NCBI GenBank assembly: GCA_965250105.1
Contig: OZ252290.1
Coordinates: 2,480,001-2,544,000 of the forward strand
Direction: 5' to 3'
Length of the DNA: 64,000 nucleotides
Source: JBCBSK01 sp965250105
Lineage (GTDB): Bacteria; Pseudomonadota; Alphaproteobacteria; Rhizobiales; Tepidamorphaceae
The notes under the pieces are model-generated. The model was given only the letters and a program-made list of their open reading frames with translations, was not told where the DNA came from and searched no databases. Numbering within the stretch: position 1 is the first letter of the stretch; each line of letters starts with the position of its first letter. A program made the translations under genes and the position numbers. This document shows, piece by piece, positions 17,534 to 25,710 of the stretch.

Positions 17534-18148
17534 TCAGCCGCGCGGCGCGCTGGCCTGCATCGACGGTCGGGCGGCGAAGCTCTCGAACCACGCCGCCAGT
17601 TTCGGCGCCGCGCCGCGCCAGTCGCGATCGGCGAAACGGAAATCGAGATAGCCGAGCGCACAGCCGGTCGCGATCGAGCCGAGATCGGTTCGCGCGGTCA
17701 GATGGTCGGTCCAATCGCGATCGAGGGCCGCGATCGAGGCGGTGATCTTGTGCCACTGCCCGTCGGCCCAGTCCTGCCAGCGCAGCGCCTCCGGCCTTAG
17801 GGTGACCTCGTAGCGCATCAGGAGCGCCGCTTCCATGATCCCGTCGGCCAAAGCATTGAGCGTCAGCGTGGCGATCCGTTCCATGCCGTCGCGCGGCACG
17901 ATCCGCCCGCCCGCGCCGCGCAGGTCGAGATATTCGCAGATCACCCGGCTGTCATAGATCGCCAGCCCGTCGCCGGTCACCAGCGTCGGGATGCGCCCGC
18001 TCGGATTATGGGGTCCGATGTCGCGATTATAGGCGACCGGGCTCGCCCCGCCCGAAACGATCTCGATCTCGTCGGCGAGGCCGAGTTCATGGGCCGAGGC
18101 GACGACTTTGCGGGCATAGGGCGAGGCGTCTGAGTGAAACAGCTTCAT
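17534..18148 (-). CDS. glutathione S-transferase family protein
   Basis: A 204-residue GST. The thioredoxin-like N-terminal domain begins MKLFHSDASPYARKVVASAHELGL, with Ser-9 of SPYARK in the usual catalytic position, and has the GRIPTLVTGDGLAIYDSRVICEYLD glutathione-binding segment (about 51-75). An all-helical C-terminal domain has ATGCALGYLDFRFADRDW near 158-175. Substrate unknown; likely cytosolic detoxification. The start is the ATG before KLFHSD, since upstream in-frame codons are not GST-like. It is divergent from the oxyanion regulator. Confidence 0.85.
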   Translation of the reverse strand: MKLFHSDASPYARKVVASAHELGLADEIEIVSGGASPVAYNRDIGPHNPSGRIPTLVTGDGLAIYDSRVICEYLDLRGAGGRIVPRDGMERIATLTLNALADGIMEAALLMRYEVTLRPEALRWQDWADGQWHKITASIAALDRDWTDHLTARTDLGSIATGCALGYLDFRFADRDWRGAAPKLAAWFESFAARPSMQASAPRG

Positions 18149-18221
18149 TGGCGGCATCTCCGGGGGGATGGGGTCGCCGGACCATAGCGCCGCGGTGCCG
18201 GCCCGGTCGAGCGGAATGTCG

Positions 18222-18239
18222 AACGGAACACTGTCCGTT
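18222..18239. promoter_or_regulatory. inverted repeat between GST and the oxyanion regulator
   Basis: AACGGA-ACACTG-TCCGTT has perfect 6-bp arms and lies between the divergent starts, 74 bp from the GST and 97 bp from the regulator. It could be an operator for the regulator or an unrelated factor. No matching copy was found upstream of tupB, which weakens the link to tungstate. Confidence 0.3.
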
Positions 18240-18335
18240 GGCTTGGCGCGCACGATCCCTCGACGATCTGCCGTCTGGACATCGGCGGGCGTTTCGGCCT
18301 TTAACGGCCCGATCAGTCAGCGGGGGCGAGAGGTC

Positions 18336-19187
18336 ATGTCCGAATTCCTGACGACCAAGGAAGTCGCGGCGCTTCTGCGCGTCAAGGAGCGAAAGATCTA
18401 CGACATGGCGGCCGCCGGCGAGATCCCGCATCGCCGCATCACCGGTAAGCTGCTGTTTCCCAAGGACGATATCGAGGCCTGGCTGGGCGCCGGGTCGCAA
18501 ACGGCTGGACGTGTGCGTCCGGCCATCCTGGCCGGTTCGCACGACCCGCTGCTCGACTGGGCGGTGCGCGAATCCGGCTCGGGCCTGGCGGTCCTGTTCG
18601 ATGGCAGTTCGAGCGGGCTCGATCATTTCCAGGCTGGCGAAGCGGCGTTGTGTGGGCTGCATATTCCGGACGAGGAAGGCTGGAACATCGCGGCCGTCAC
18701 CGCGCGCAATCTCCAGAACTGCGTTCTGATCGCCTGGGCCAAGCGCGTGCAGGGGCTCATCGTGGCCGCCGGCCGTGAGGCCGAGATCGGCAGTCTCGAC
18801 GATCTCGCCGGCCGCAAGCTCGCGGTGCGCCAGCCCGGCTCGGGTGCCCGCGCGCTCTATGAGGCGCTGACGGCCGACAAGGACCTGTCCGAGGTCACCA
18901 TTCTGTCGCAGCCGGCGCGAACCGAGACCGATGCCGCGCTCGCTGTGGCGTCGGGCGATGCCGATGCCGCTGTCGGGTTGCAGGCGGCGGCCGAACAATA
19001 TCGCTTGGGCTTCGTGCCGCTGATCGAGGAGCGTTTCGATCTGCTCGTCGACTGCCACGCCTATTTCACCGAGCCCGTTCAGAAGCTCGTGGCGTTCTGC
19101 CGCTCGGATGCCTGTCGCGAAAAAGCCGCCGGCATCGGCGGCTATGACATGGCGGATCTCGGCCGGATCCGCTGGCTGTCAGGCTGA
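18336..19187 (+). CDS. one-component regulator: excisionase-type HTH plus molybdate/tungstate-binding-like domain
   Basis: A 283-residue protein with two parts. FLTTKEVAALLRVKERKIYDMAAAGEIPHRRITGKLLFPKDDIEAWL (about 4-50) is an excisionase/MerR-type helix-turn-helix. Residues 60-283 resemble the periplasmic-binding-protein-like COG1910 domain: PAILAGSHDPLLDW, GSSSGLDHF, and NCVLIAWAKRVQGLIVAAG. No signal peptide, so it senses ligand inside the cell. Convergent with tupA, it is the obvious candidate regulator for the tungstate transporter. Ligand and DNA site are inferred. Confidence 0.75.
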   Translation: MSEFLTTKEVAALLRVKERKIYDMAAAGEIPHRRITGKLLFPKDDIEAWLGAGSQTAGRVRPAILAGSHDPLLDWAVRESGSGLAVLFDGSSSGLDHFQAGEAALCGLHIPDEEGWNIAAVTARNLQNCVLIAWAKRVQGLIVAAGREAEIGSLDDLAGRKLAVRQPGSGARALYEALTADKDLSEVTILSQPARTETDAALAVASGDADAAVGLQAAAEQYRLGFVPLIEERFDLLVDCHAYFTEPVQKLVAFCRSDACREKAAGIGGYDMADLGRIRWLSG

Positions 19188-19206
19188 GGATTTCCCCGTT
19201 GAACAG

Positions 19207-19235
19207 ATCCCCGGACGGCTGGGCCGCCCGGGGAT
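19207..19235. terminator. bidirectional hairpin between regulator and tupA
   Basis: ATCCCCGG and CCGGGGAT pair over 8 bp, and an inner CGGC/GCCG adds 4 more after one mismatch. It sits in the 58-bp gap between convergent genes. There is no long T run, so it may block read-through in both directions with partial efficiency. Confidence 0.45.
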
Positions 19236-19245
19236 GCGAGAGGGG

Positions 19246-20070
19246 TTAGTCGGCGTTGGGGAAGAACAATTGCTGGCCGTCGATCTCGAAATTTGCGATC
19301 GCCACCTGGCCTTCGTCCGAGATCACCCAGTCGACGAATTGCTGGCCGAGATCGGCCTTCACATTGGGATGCTTCTCCGGGTTCACCAGAATGATGCCGT
19401 ACTGGTTGAAGAGCCTCTGATCGCCCTCGACCAGGACCTCGTAATCGCCCTTGTTGCCGAAGCTGATCCAGGTGGCGCGGTCGGTCATGACATAGGCATC
19501 CATGCCGGTGCCGGTGTTCAGCGTCGCGCCCATGCCCGATCCGGTCTCGCGATACCAGGTGCCGGAGGCTTCGGCGACGTCGATGCCGGCGGCGTCCCAC
19601 AGCCGCAGTTCGGCCTTGTGGGTGCCGCTGTCGTCGCCGCGCGAGGCAAACGGCGCGCCCGCTTCGGCGATCTTGGCCAGGGCGGCGGTGACGTCGGTCT
19701 CGCCGGCGACGCCGGCGGGATCGTCTGCCGGGCCGACGATGACGAAGTCGTTATACATGACATCGAAGCGCTCGACGCCATGGCCGTCGGCGACGAACTG
19801 CTCTTCCGACGGCCTGGAATGGACGAACAGGACGTCGCCGTCGCCATTGGCGGCATTGCGGATCGCCTGACCGGTGCCGACCGCGACGACACGCACGTCG
19901 ATGCCGGTCTCCTCCTCGAAGATCGGCAGGATATGGTCGAAGAGGCCGGAATTCTGCGTCGAGGTCGTCGACTGGACAATGATGAAATCGTCCTCGGCCG
20001 TCGCCGGTCCGGCAAGGCCGAGACCGAGAAGCGCTGCCGCGGCGAGCGAGAGAAGATTGCGTCTGAACAT
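19246..20070 (-). CDS. tupA: tungstate ABC transporter substrate-binding protein
   Basis: A 274-residue periplasmic binding protein. A signal peptide spans about 1-25 (LLSLAAAALLGLGLAGPATAED). The TupA hallmark IIVQSTTSTQNSGLFDHILP (about 30-49) supplies the oxyanion-binding TTST. PFASRGDDSGTHKAELRLW (about 140-158) is the second ligand loop, and YVMTDRATWISF near 192 is conserved in the family. TupA proteins bind tungstate tightly and discriminate against molybdate. AGGAG precedes the ATG. It is the last gene of tupB-tupC-tupA, 42 bp after the ATPase gene. Confidence 0.9.
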   Translation of the reverse strand: MFRRNLLSLAAAALLGLGLAGPATAEDDFIIVQSTTSTQNSGLFDHILPIFEEETGIDVRVVAVGTGQAIRNAANGDGDVLFVHSRPSEEQFVADGHGVERFDVMYNDFVIVGPADDPAGVAGETDVTAALAKIAEAGAPFASRGDDSGTHKAELRLWDAAGIDVAEASGTWYRETGSGMGATLNTGTGMDAYVMTDRATWISFGNKGDYEVLVEGDQRLFNQYGIILVNPEKHPNVKADLGQQFVDWVISDEGQVAIANFEIDGQQLFFPNAD

Positions 20071-20112
20071 GACTGCTCCTGTTCGGTTCGGGGGTGTGAG
20101 GGATCGGGGCGG

Positions 20113-20895
20113 TCAGAAATACAGCCGGCCGTCGAGCCAGGCCTGGGCCGCTTCCGAGCGAGGGTTTTCAAGAAGCCGCGATGCCGGCCCGCGTTCGGCG
20201 ACCTGGCCCGCATGCAAGAAGACGATGTCGTCGGCGAGCCTTTTGGCCTGGCCCTTGTCATGGGTCACCAGGACGATGGTGATGCCGGCGGCATGGGCGG
20301 CCTGAACGAGATCCTCGATGCGCGCGGTCGAGGCCGGATCAAGGCTGGCGCTCGGCTCGTCGAGGAACAGAAGCTCCGGCCGGCAGATCAGCGCGCGCGC
20401 GATGGCGAGCCGTTGCTGTTCGCCGCCCGACAGGACGCGCGCCGGCCGGTCGCCGAGATCGGCGAGATGCGCCATGTCGAGCGCTTCGGCGACGCGGTCG
20501 TCGCGCGCGCGGCCGCGCACGCCGCGCACCTTCAGCGCGAAGGACAGATTCGCGACGACCGACCGGCGCAGCATGACCGGCTTCTGGAACACCATGGCCT
20601 GGGCGTCGCGGGCGATGCGGTCGAGCGGCCGGCCCTGCCAGAGGATCGTGCCGCGCGTCGGGCGCAGAAGGCCGTGCAACAGCCTGAGAAGCAGGCTCTT
20701 GCCGCTGCCATTCGCGCCCATGATCACGGTGCGCCGGTTGGGGCTGAGCGTCAGGTCAATGTCGTTGATGAGGTTGCGCCCGTTGCGCTCGAAGACCAGC
20801 CCGCGCGCTTCGATTTGCGGCGGCCCGAAGACGCCGTCGACGACCGCGCTCGTCTCGCCGATGGCCGGGGCGATGCTGTCGAGCGGCTTAAGCAT
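20113..20895 (-). CDS. tupC: tungstate ABC transporter ATP-binding protein
   Basis: A 260-residue ABC ATPase that powers tungstate import. Walker A is MGANGSGKS (59-67), the Q-loop MVFQKPVMLRR is near 107, the signature LSGGEQQRLAIARAL is near 155, Walker B LLFLDEPSASLD near 180, and the switch His is in VTHDKGQ. There is no TOBE domain, unlike ModC. An extra 25 residues precede the ABC domain. It overlaps the permease gene by 8 bp, implying translational coupling. Confidence 0.88.
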   Translation of the reverse strand: MLKPLDSIAPAIGETSAVVDGVFGPPQIEARGLVFERNGRNLINDIDLTLSPNRRTVIMGANGSGKSLLLRLLHGLLRPTRGTILWQGRPLDRIARDAQAMVFQKPVMLRRSVVANLSFALKVRGVRGRARDDRVAEALDMAHLADLGDRPARVLSGGEQQRLAIARALICRPELLFLDEPSASLDPASTARIEDLVQAAHAAGITIVLVTHDKGQAKRLADDIVFLHAGQVAERGPASRLLENPRSEAAQAWLDGRLYF

Positions 20896-21583
20896 AGGCC
20901 GACCTCACCGCCGATGCCCGCAGCGCCATGACGGCCGCGTTGACCACCAGCGCGATCATCAGCAGGACCACGCCGAGCGCCAGCGCCAGCTGCAGATTGC
21001 CCTTCGACGTTTCGAGGGCGATCGTCGTCGTCATCACGCGGGTAACATGGTTGATATTGCCGCCGACGATGATCACCGCGCCGACCTCGGCCACCGCGCG
21101 GCCGAAGCCGGCGAGCACGACGGTCAGGAGCGCATAGCGCGCGTCCCATAGAAGCGCCTCGATGCGGGCCCGCGAGCGCACGCCGAGGGACGCGAACTGT
21201 TCGGTATATTCCCCGTTGAGATCCTCGACCACCTGGCGGGTGAGAGCAGCGACGATCGGGGTCACGAGCACGGTCTGGGCGATGATCATCGCCGTCGGCG
21301 TATAGAGAAGGCCGAGAATGCCGAGCGGTCCCGAGGCGGACAGCATCAGATAGACGATCAGGCCGACGACGACGGGCGGCAGCCCCATCATCGCGTTGAG
21401 AACAAGAATGACGAGGGGCCGGCCGGGGAAGCGATAGGCGCCGACGATGGCGCCGACCGGCAGGCCGATCAGGCAGGCGATCGCGACCGCCGACAACGTC
21501 ACGCGCAGGGACAGGCCGATGATTTCCATGAGGGCGGGATCCCCGGACAGGATCAGCGCGACGGCATTGCCCAGAACGTCCAT
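20888..21583 (-). CDS. tupB: tungstate ABC transporter permease
   Basis: A 231-residue inner-membrane permease with about five helices (about 24-48, 54-80, 87-109, 138-160 and 198-222). The EAA-type loop contacting the ATPase is EQFASLGVRSRARIEALLWDARY (about 129-151). It is the first gene of the operon, and the ATG at 21583 has only a weak ribosome site. Upstream, 270 bp separate it from the divergent tautomerase gene. That spacer has a poly-A stretch (GAAGAAAAAACACAAA) and three imperfect repeats of CATGGCGATCGG, otherwise nothing I recognise. Confidence 0.88.
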   Translation of the reverse strand: MDVLGNAVALILSGDPALMEIIGLSLRVTLSAVAIACLIGLPVGAIVGAYRFPGRPLVILVLNAMMGLPPVVVGLIVYLMLSASGPLGILGLLYTPTAMIIAQTVLVTPIVAALTRQVVEDLNGEYTEQFASLGVRSRARIEALLWDARYALLTVVLAGFGRAVAEVGAVIIVGGNINHVTRVMTTTIALETSKGNLQLALALGVVLLMIALVVNAAVMALRASAVRSAYA

Positions 21584-21853
21584 CTATACGTCAAAGCCTG
21601 TTGTTTCTCCCTCGGGGGGAAGAAAAAACACAAAACGCAGTCTGGCGCAATGCCCGTGAAGACATGCGTGAAGATTTCCCCGCTCAAATGATTCCGGGCG
21701 CCGTCGCGGGCGTGGACGGGGCGCGTGCCGACGTTCGGGACAGGGTCGGCCATTGCCTGCATGGCGATCGGTCATGGCGATCGGGCATGGCGTTTCCGTC
21801 GCTGTCGCGCTATCGCGATTGAACGGCGGAAACCCGGCTCAAGGAGGCGTCAG

Positions 21854-22054
21854 ATGCCCTACATCAATCTGCAGATCACCAAGGGCGCGACACGCGCGGA
21901 AAAGCGCGAACTGGTGGCCCGTTTCACGGACGCGCTCGTCGACGTGCTCGGCAAGAAGCCCGAGCATACGCATATCGTCATCCAGGAAATCGCCGAGCAG
22001 GATTGGGGCTATGCCGGCATGCTGACCGACGACTGGCGGCGGGACCGCGATTGA
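21854..22054 (+). CDS. 4-oxalocrotonate tautomerase family protein
   Basis: A 66-residue tautomerase. After removal of Met the catalytic amino-terminal Pro is exposed (MPYINLQITKGATRAEK). The rest follows the small trimer/hexamer fold, with LVARFTDALVDVLGKKPEHTHIVIQEI and a final WGYAGMLTDD. It could tautomerise or dehalogenate an unknown keto-acid. AAGGAGG at 21841-21847 decides the start. It is monocistronic, divergent from tupB and convergent with copA. Confidence 0.85.
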   Translation: MPYINLQITKGATRAEKRELVARFTDALVDVLGKKPEHTHIVIQEIAEQDWGYAGMLTDDWRRDRD

Positions 22055-22150
22055 GCCTGACGCAACCTGCGCCGGACACGGCGCGGACAACGTGCCCTGA
22101 CCTCTCGGGATGAACTGATCTGTCTCTTTGTCGTCGATTGGGTCTACACG

Positions 22151-22183
22151 TTTTGCTGGAAGCGTGTCGTGCTTCCAGCAAAA
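22151..22183. terminator. perfect 13-bp hairpin between tautomerase and copA
   Basis: TTTTGCTGGAAGC, loop GTGTCGT, GCTTCCAGCAAAA. The A/T base of the stem gives a U-rich end on either strand, which suits a bidirectional terminator for the convergent genes. It lies 11 bp beyond the copA stop. Confidence 0.65.
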
Positions 22184-22193
22184 CCTGATCGAT

Positions 22194-24578
22194 CTAGCCG
22201 CTCAGATCGATTCGCTTGAGGCGCAGGGCGTTGGCGATGACCGAGACCGAGGACAGGCTCATCGCGGCCGCCGCGATGACCGGGCTCAGGAGCAGGCCGA
22301 AGACGGGATAGAGCACGCCGGCGGCGATCGGCACGCCGGTCGCGTTGTAGATGAAGGCGAAGAACAGGTTCTGCCGGATATTCGCGAGCGTGGCGCGCGC
22401 CAGGTGGCGCGCCTGGACGATCGCGGTGAGATCGCTGCGCATGACGGTCAGGCCGGCGCTTTCGAGGGCCACATCGGCGCCCGTCGCCATGGCGATGCCG
22501 ACATCGGCCTGGGCCAGCGCCGGCGCGTCATTGATCCCGTCGCCGGCCATGGCGACGCGATGGCCCGCGCGTTGCAGGTCGGCGATGATGCGCTGCTTGT
22601 CGGCCGGCGTCACGCCGGCATGGACCCGGTCTATGCCAAGGCGTCCGGCGACGGCGCGCGCCGTCGTTTCCGCGTCCCCCGATGCCATGACGAGCGACAG
22701 GCCGAGATCTTGCAGGGCCTTGACCGCGGCGGGCGCGGTCTCGCGCAACGGATCGGCGATACGGAACAGGCCGGCCAGGCGGCCGTCGACGGCGGCGAAG
22801 ATCGCGGTCTCGCCGGCCGCGCCATGGGTCGCCGCCTGGCGCGCGAGCGCGTCGACCGCGATGTCATGGCTCTCCATCAGCCGGCGGTTGCCGAACAGCA
22901 CCTCGCGGCCCGCGACCTGGCCGGTGACGCCCTGGCCGGTCCGCGCCTCGAAATCGGTGACGGCGGCCAGGCTCAGCCCCTTGTCGGAGGCGGCCCGCAG
23001 CAGCGCGTCGGCCAGCGGGTGTTCGCTGCCCTGTTCGAGCGCCGCCACGAGGCGCAGGAGATCGTCACCGTCCCAGCCGGGCAGGCGGGCGATGCCGACG
23101 AGGCTCGGCTTTCCCCGTGTCAGGGTGCCGGTCTTGTCGAGGACCATCGTGTCGACCCGGGCCAGGGCTTCGAGGGCGGCCGCGTCGCGCACCAGAATGC
23201 CGGCCTGGGCGCCGCGTCCGGTAGCCACCATGATCGAGATCGGCGTCGCCAGGCCGAGCGCGCAGGGACAGGCGATGATCAGCACGCTGACGGCCGCGAT
23301 CAGCGCGAAGGCGAGCGCCGGCGGCGGCCCGACCAGAAGCCAGGCCACGAAGGCGATGACCGCGATCGCCACCACGGCCGGCACGAAATAGCCCGAAACG
23401 GTGTCGGCGAGGCGCTGGATCGGGGCGCGCGAGCGCTGCGCCTCGGCCACCATGGCGATCACCCGGCTCAAGACCGTGTCGGCGCCGGTGCGGGTCACCG
23501 TCATGTCGAAACTGCCGCTACCGTTCAGCGTGCCGCCGGTGACGGGATCGCCGGCGACCTTTTCCACCGGCAGCGGTTCGCCGGTCAGCATGGCCTCGTC
23601 GACCGCGCTGCGGCCGGACAGGACGACGCCGTCGATCGGCACCTTGTCGCCGGGGCGCACGCGCAAGGCATCGCCCTTGGCGACGAGATCGAGGGCGATG
23701 TCCTCGACCGTGCCGTCCGGCGCGACGCGCCTTGCGGTCTTGGGCGCGAGATCCATCAGCGCGCGGATCGCATCACCCGTGCGTTCGCGGGCCCTGAGTT
23801 CCAGCACCTGGCCCAGCAGCACCAGGGTGATGATCACCGCGGCCGCCTCGAAATAGACCGGCACCACGCCATGCTGGCGCATGGCGTCGGGGAACAGGCC
23901 GGGGAACACGACCGCGACCAGGCTGTAGAGAAAGGCCGCGCCGGTGCCGATGGCGATCAGCGTGAACATGTTGAGCCGGAGCGTCATGAGCGAGGTCAGG
24001 CCGCGCGCGAAGAAGGGCTGTCCCGCATAGAGGACGACCGGCAGGGTGAGAAAAAGCTGCAGCCATTGCTGGCCGCGCTTGTCGAGGAAGGGCAGAAGGT
24101 CGAGACCGGTCATGTGCTGGCCCATCTCCAGCACGAACAGGGCCAGCGCCGGCAGGGCCGCGATCTTGAGCCGTCGGGTGAAATCGATCAGTTCCGGATT
24201 TTCCGCGTCCGCCGGCGGAATGCCCATCGGTTCGAGCGCCATGCCGCAGATCGGGCAGGCGCCGGGCCCTTCCTGCACCACTTCCGGATCCATCGGACAG
24301 GTGTAGAGCGTGCCGGCGGGCATCGGGTCGGGCTCGCGCCCCGACAGATAGCGTTCCGGATCGGCGGTGAACTTGTCGCGGCAGGCGGGGCGGCAGAAAT
24401 GATAGGTCGTGCCGTCATGGATGGCTGTCGGCGTGTCGCCGGCCGCCGGGCCGACCGTCACCGTCATGCCGCAGACGGGATCGATCGCGGTCTCCGGGGC
24501 GGGGGCGGCGTTTGGCTCGGCGGAATCGCCGTCGGCGCAGGCCGTGTCGGTGCAAGAGTTCTCGGATGGCTGCGTCAT
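22194..24578 (-). CDS. copA: Cu(I)-exporting P1B-type ATPase
   Basis: A 794-residue copper pump. The N-terminus has a YHS domain (IDPVCGM near 32-38, YHFCRPACRDKF near 59-70) and a heavy-metal-binding domain (YTCPMDPEV and GACPICGMALEP, about 92-117) instead of CxxC HMA repeats. The core has TGEPLPVEK, the CPC motif ACPCALGLATP, DKTGTLTRG with the phosphorylated Asp, SEHPLAD and GDGINDAPAL. FIYNATGVP and MSLSSVSVIANALRL near the C-terminus are the Cu(I)-type membrane signature. GGGAGA 7 nt upstream decides the start. It is divergent from csoR. Confidence 0.93.
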   Translation of the reverse strand: MTQPSENSCTDTACADGDSAEPNAAPAPETAIDPVCGMTVTVGPAAGDTPTAIHDGTTYHFCRPACRDKFTADPERYLSGREPDPMPAGTLYTCPMDPEVVQEGPGACPICGMALEPMGIPPADAENPELIDFTRRLKIAALPALALFVLEMGQHMTGLDLLPFLDKRGQQWLQLFLTLPVVLYAGQPFFARGLTSLMTLRLNMFTLIAIGTGAAFLYSLVAVVFPGLFPDAMRQHGVVPVYFEAAAVIITLVLLGQVLELRARERTGDAIRALMDLAPKTARRVAPDGTVEDIALDLVAKGDALRVRPGDKVPIDGVVLSGRSAVDEAMLTGEPLPVEKVAGDPVTGGTLNGSGSFDMTVTRTGADTVLSRVIAMVAEAQRSRAPIQRLADTVSGYFVPAVVAIAVIAFVAWLLVGPPPALAFALIAAVSVLIIACPCALGLATPISIMVATGRGAQAGILVRDAAALEALARVDTMVLDKTGTLTRGKPSLVGIARLPGWDGDDLLRLVAALEQGSEHPLADALLRAASDKGLSLAAVTDFEARTGQGVTGQVAGREVLFGNRRLMESHDIAVDALARQAATHGAAGETAIFAAVDGRLAGLFRIADPLRETAPAAVKALQDLGLSLVMASGDAETTARAVAGRLGIDRVHAGVTPADKQRIIADLQRAGHRVAMAGDGINDAPALAQADVGIAMATGADVALESAGLTVMRSDLTAIVQARHLARATLANIRQNLFFAFIYNATGVPIAAGVLYPVFGLLLSPVIAAAAMSLSSVSVIANALRLKRIDLSG

Positions 24579-24710
24579 CGGCTTCTCCCGCATCGACCCG
24601 TCCCACCCATTCTTTCCACGCGACCTCTTCCCGCCGGCTTCCCGTGGACGATGGTTGGCGGGCAATCTTTGGCGTCGCTGCCGGCGGCGACGCTGTCCGG
24701 CTCCGCCTGG

Positions 24711-24727
24711 ATACCCCCATGGGGCAT
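24711..24727. promoter_or_regulatory. copper operator 1 (CsoR-type)
   Basis: ATACCCCCATGGGGCAT is a near-perfect inverted repeat, nearest of three to copA (133 bp upstream of its start). It matches the G/C-rich-centre, AT-flanked form of CsoR-family operators. Confidence 0.65.
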
Positions 24728-24747
24728 CAATTTCTCTTCGCAGAAGT

Positions 24748-24764
24748 ATACCCTCTTGGGGTAT
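24748..24764. promoter_or_regulatory. copper operator 2 (CsoR-type)
   Basis: ATACCCTCTTGGGGTAT is the middle copy of the same 17-bp pattern, 37 bp centre-to-centre from operator 1. Its position between the divergent genes could affect both promoters. Confidence 0.7.
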
Positions 24765-24803
24765 CTGTCAAATGAGCCGGCGCACCCCGGGTCTGGACGT
24801 CTG

Positions 24804-24820
24804 ATACCGGCATGGGGTAT
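24804..24820. promoter_or_regulatory. copper operator 3 (CsoR-type)
   Basis: ATACCGGCATGGGGTAT, 60 bp upstream of the csoR start, is the third copy and probably serves autoregulation. It extends to GATACC...GGTATC on both sides. Confidence 0.7.
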
Positions 24821-24879
24821 CTTTCCGGCGTCAGGCGATCCGGTCAACGGGGCGTCGGTTGGGACCGGAGAGGCGCGCC

Positions 24880-25152
24880 ATGGCGGCGACCGAGGACAAG
24901 GCCAGGCTGATCGCGCGGCTCAAGCGCATCGAGGGCCAGGTGCGTGGCGTCCAGCGCATGCTGGAGGAAGACCGCTATTGCATCGACATCCTGACCCAGA
25001 TCCGCGCCTTGACGGCGGCGATCGACAAGGTCGGCGACGAGGTCATGCGCGACCATCTCGGCCATTGCGTGGCCGAGGCGATGCGCGTTGGTGACGACCG
25101 GGAGCGAGCCGAAAAGATCGACGAGATCATGACCGTGCTGTCGTCGCGCTGA
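24880..25152 (+). CDS. csoR: CsoR-family copper-sensing repressor
   Basis: A 90-residue all-helical repressor. The copper ligands Cys-34, His-59 and Cys-63 (RYCIDIL and DHLGHC) have the exact spacing of CsoR, rather than the C-H-H pattern of RcnR-type nickel sensors. KARLIARLKRIEGQVRGVQRML forms the DNA-contacting helix. It should release its operators when Cu(I) binds, allowing copA expression. GGAGAG precedes the chosen ATG. Three palindromes between it and copA are its likely targets. Confidence 0.9.
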   Translation: MAATEDKARLIARLKRIEGQVRGVQRMLEEDRYCIDILTQIRALTAAIDKVGDEVMRDHLGHCVAEAMRVGDDRERAEKIDEIMTVLSSR

Positions 25153-25212
25153 GCGCGGCGCGCTCCGACGTCCGGGAACCGCGCCCGCGCCGGGCGGCCG
25201 GTTGACGTTTCC

Positions 25213-25536
25213 TCAGACCCCGTCCGGCGCGCGGCGGGCAAGTCGCACCAGATGCCCGGCCCGCAGGACCAGCCACAGCGCCGGGACGAGATTACCCAGG
25301 AACGGCATCGGCAGGATCCACAGCGCCGCCCGCCACCAGACCGGCTCGACCACGGCGATGACGATCGCCATCAGGACGAAACCGATATAGAGATCGATGA
25401 TGGTGACCAGCCCCCAAGGATCGGCGACGATCGCGGGGAAACTGTCCCACAGGGATTTCTCGCCCATCGCCCAGACGATCGCCGCGGCGAGCGCCAGTCC
25501 CGACAGGCCGGCCAGGCCGCGCAACAGGCATGTCAT
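25213..25536 (-). CDS. small integral membrane protein, DUF1475-like
   Basis: A 107-residue membrane protein with about three hydrophobic helices (about 7-22, 44-62 and 70-95). Conserved-looking motifs are AMGEKSLWDSFPAIVADPWGLVTIIDLYIGF and LPMPFLGNLVPALWLVLR. I recall a similar pattern for DUF1475 proteins, with no known function. GGAGGAGACAGC directly before the ATG fixes the start. It converges on csoR and is divergent from the esterase gene. Confidence 0.65.
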   Translation of the reverse strand: MTCLLRGLAGLSGLALAAAIVWAMGEKSLWDSFPAIVADPWGLVTIIDLYIGFVLMAIVIAVVEPVWWRAALWILPMPFLGNLVPALWLVLRAGHLVRLARRAPDGV

Positions 25537-25710
25537 GCTGTCTCCTCCATGATGCGGCGCGGGCGGCTGAGATCTCGCGCTTGTCAAGACTACGCTGCCG
25601 CGACAGTTTGGTTCATAAAGACCCCGCCGGCACCTGCCGCGTGCCCGATGCCTCCCGTCCATCCCCTGGACGACCCCGCTCTTCCCGTCCCGACCGATCG
25701 GAGCCATCCC

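Noticed and set aside
22128..25094. 988-codon open frame antisense to copA
   Set aside because: Composed of Arg/Asp/Gly/His-rich low-complexity sequence without domains; long antisense frames are expected in GC-rich DNA, and copA on the other strand is fully convincing.
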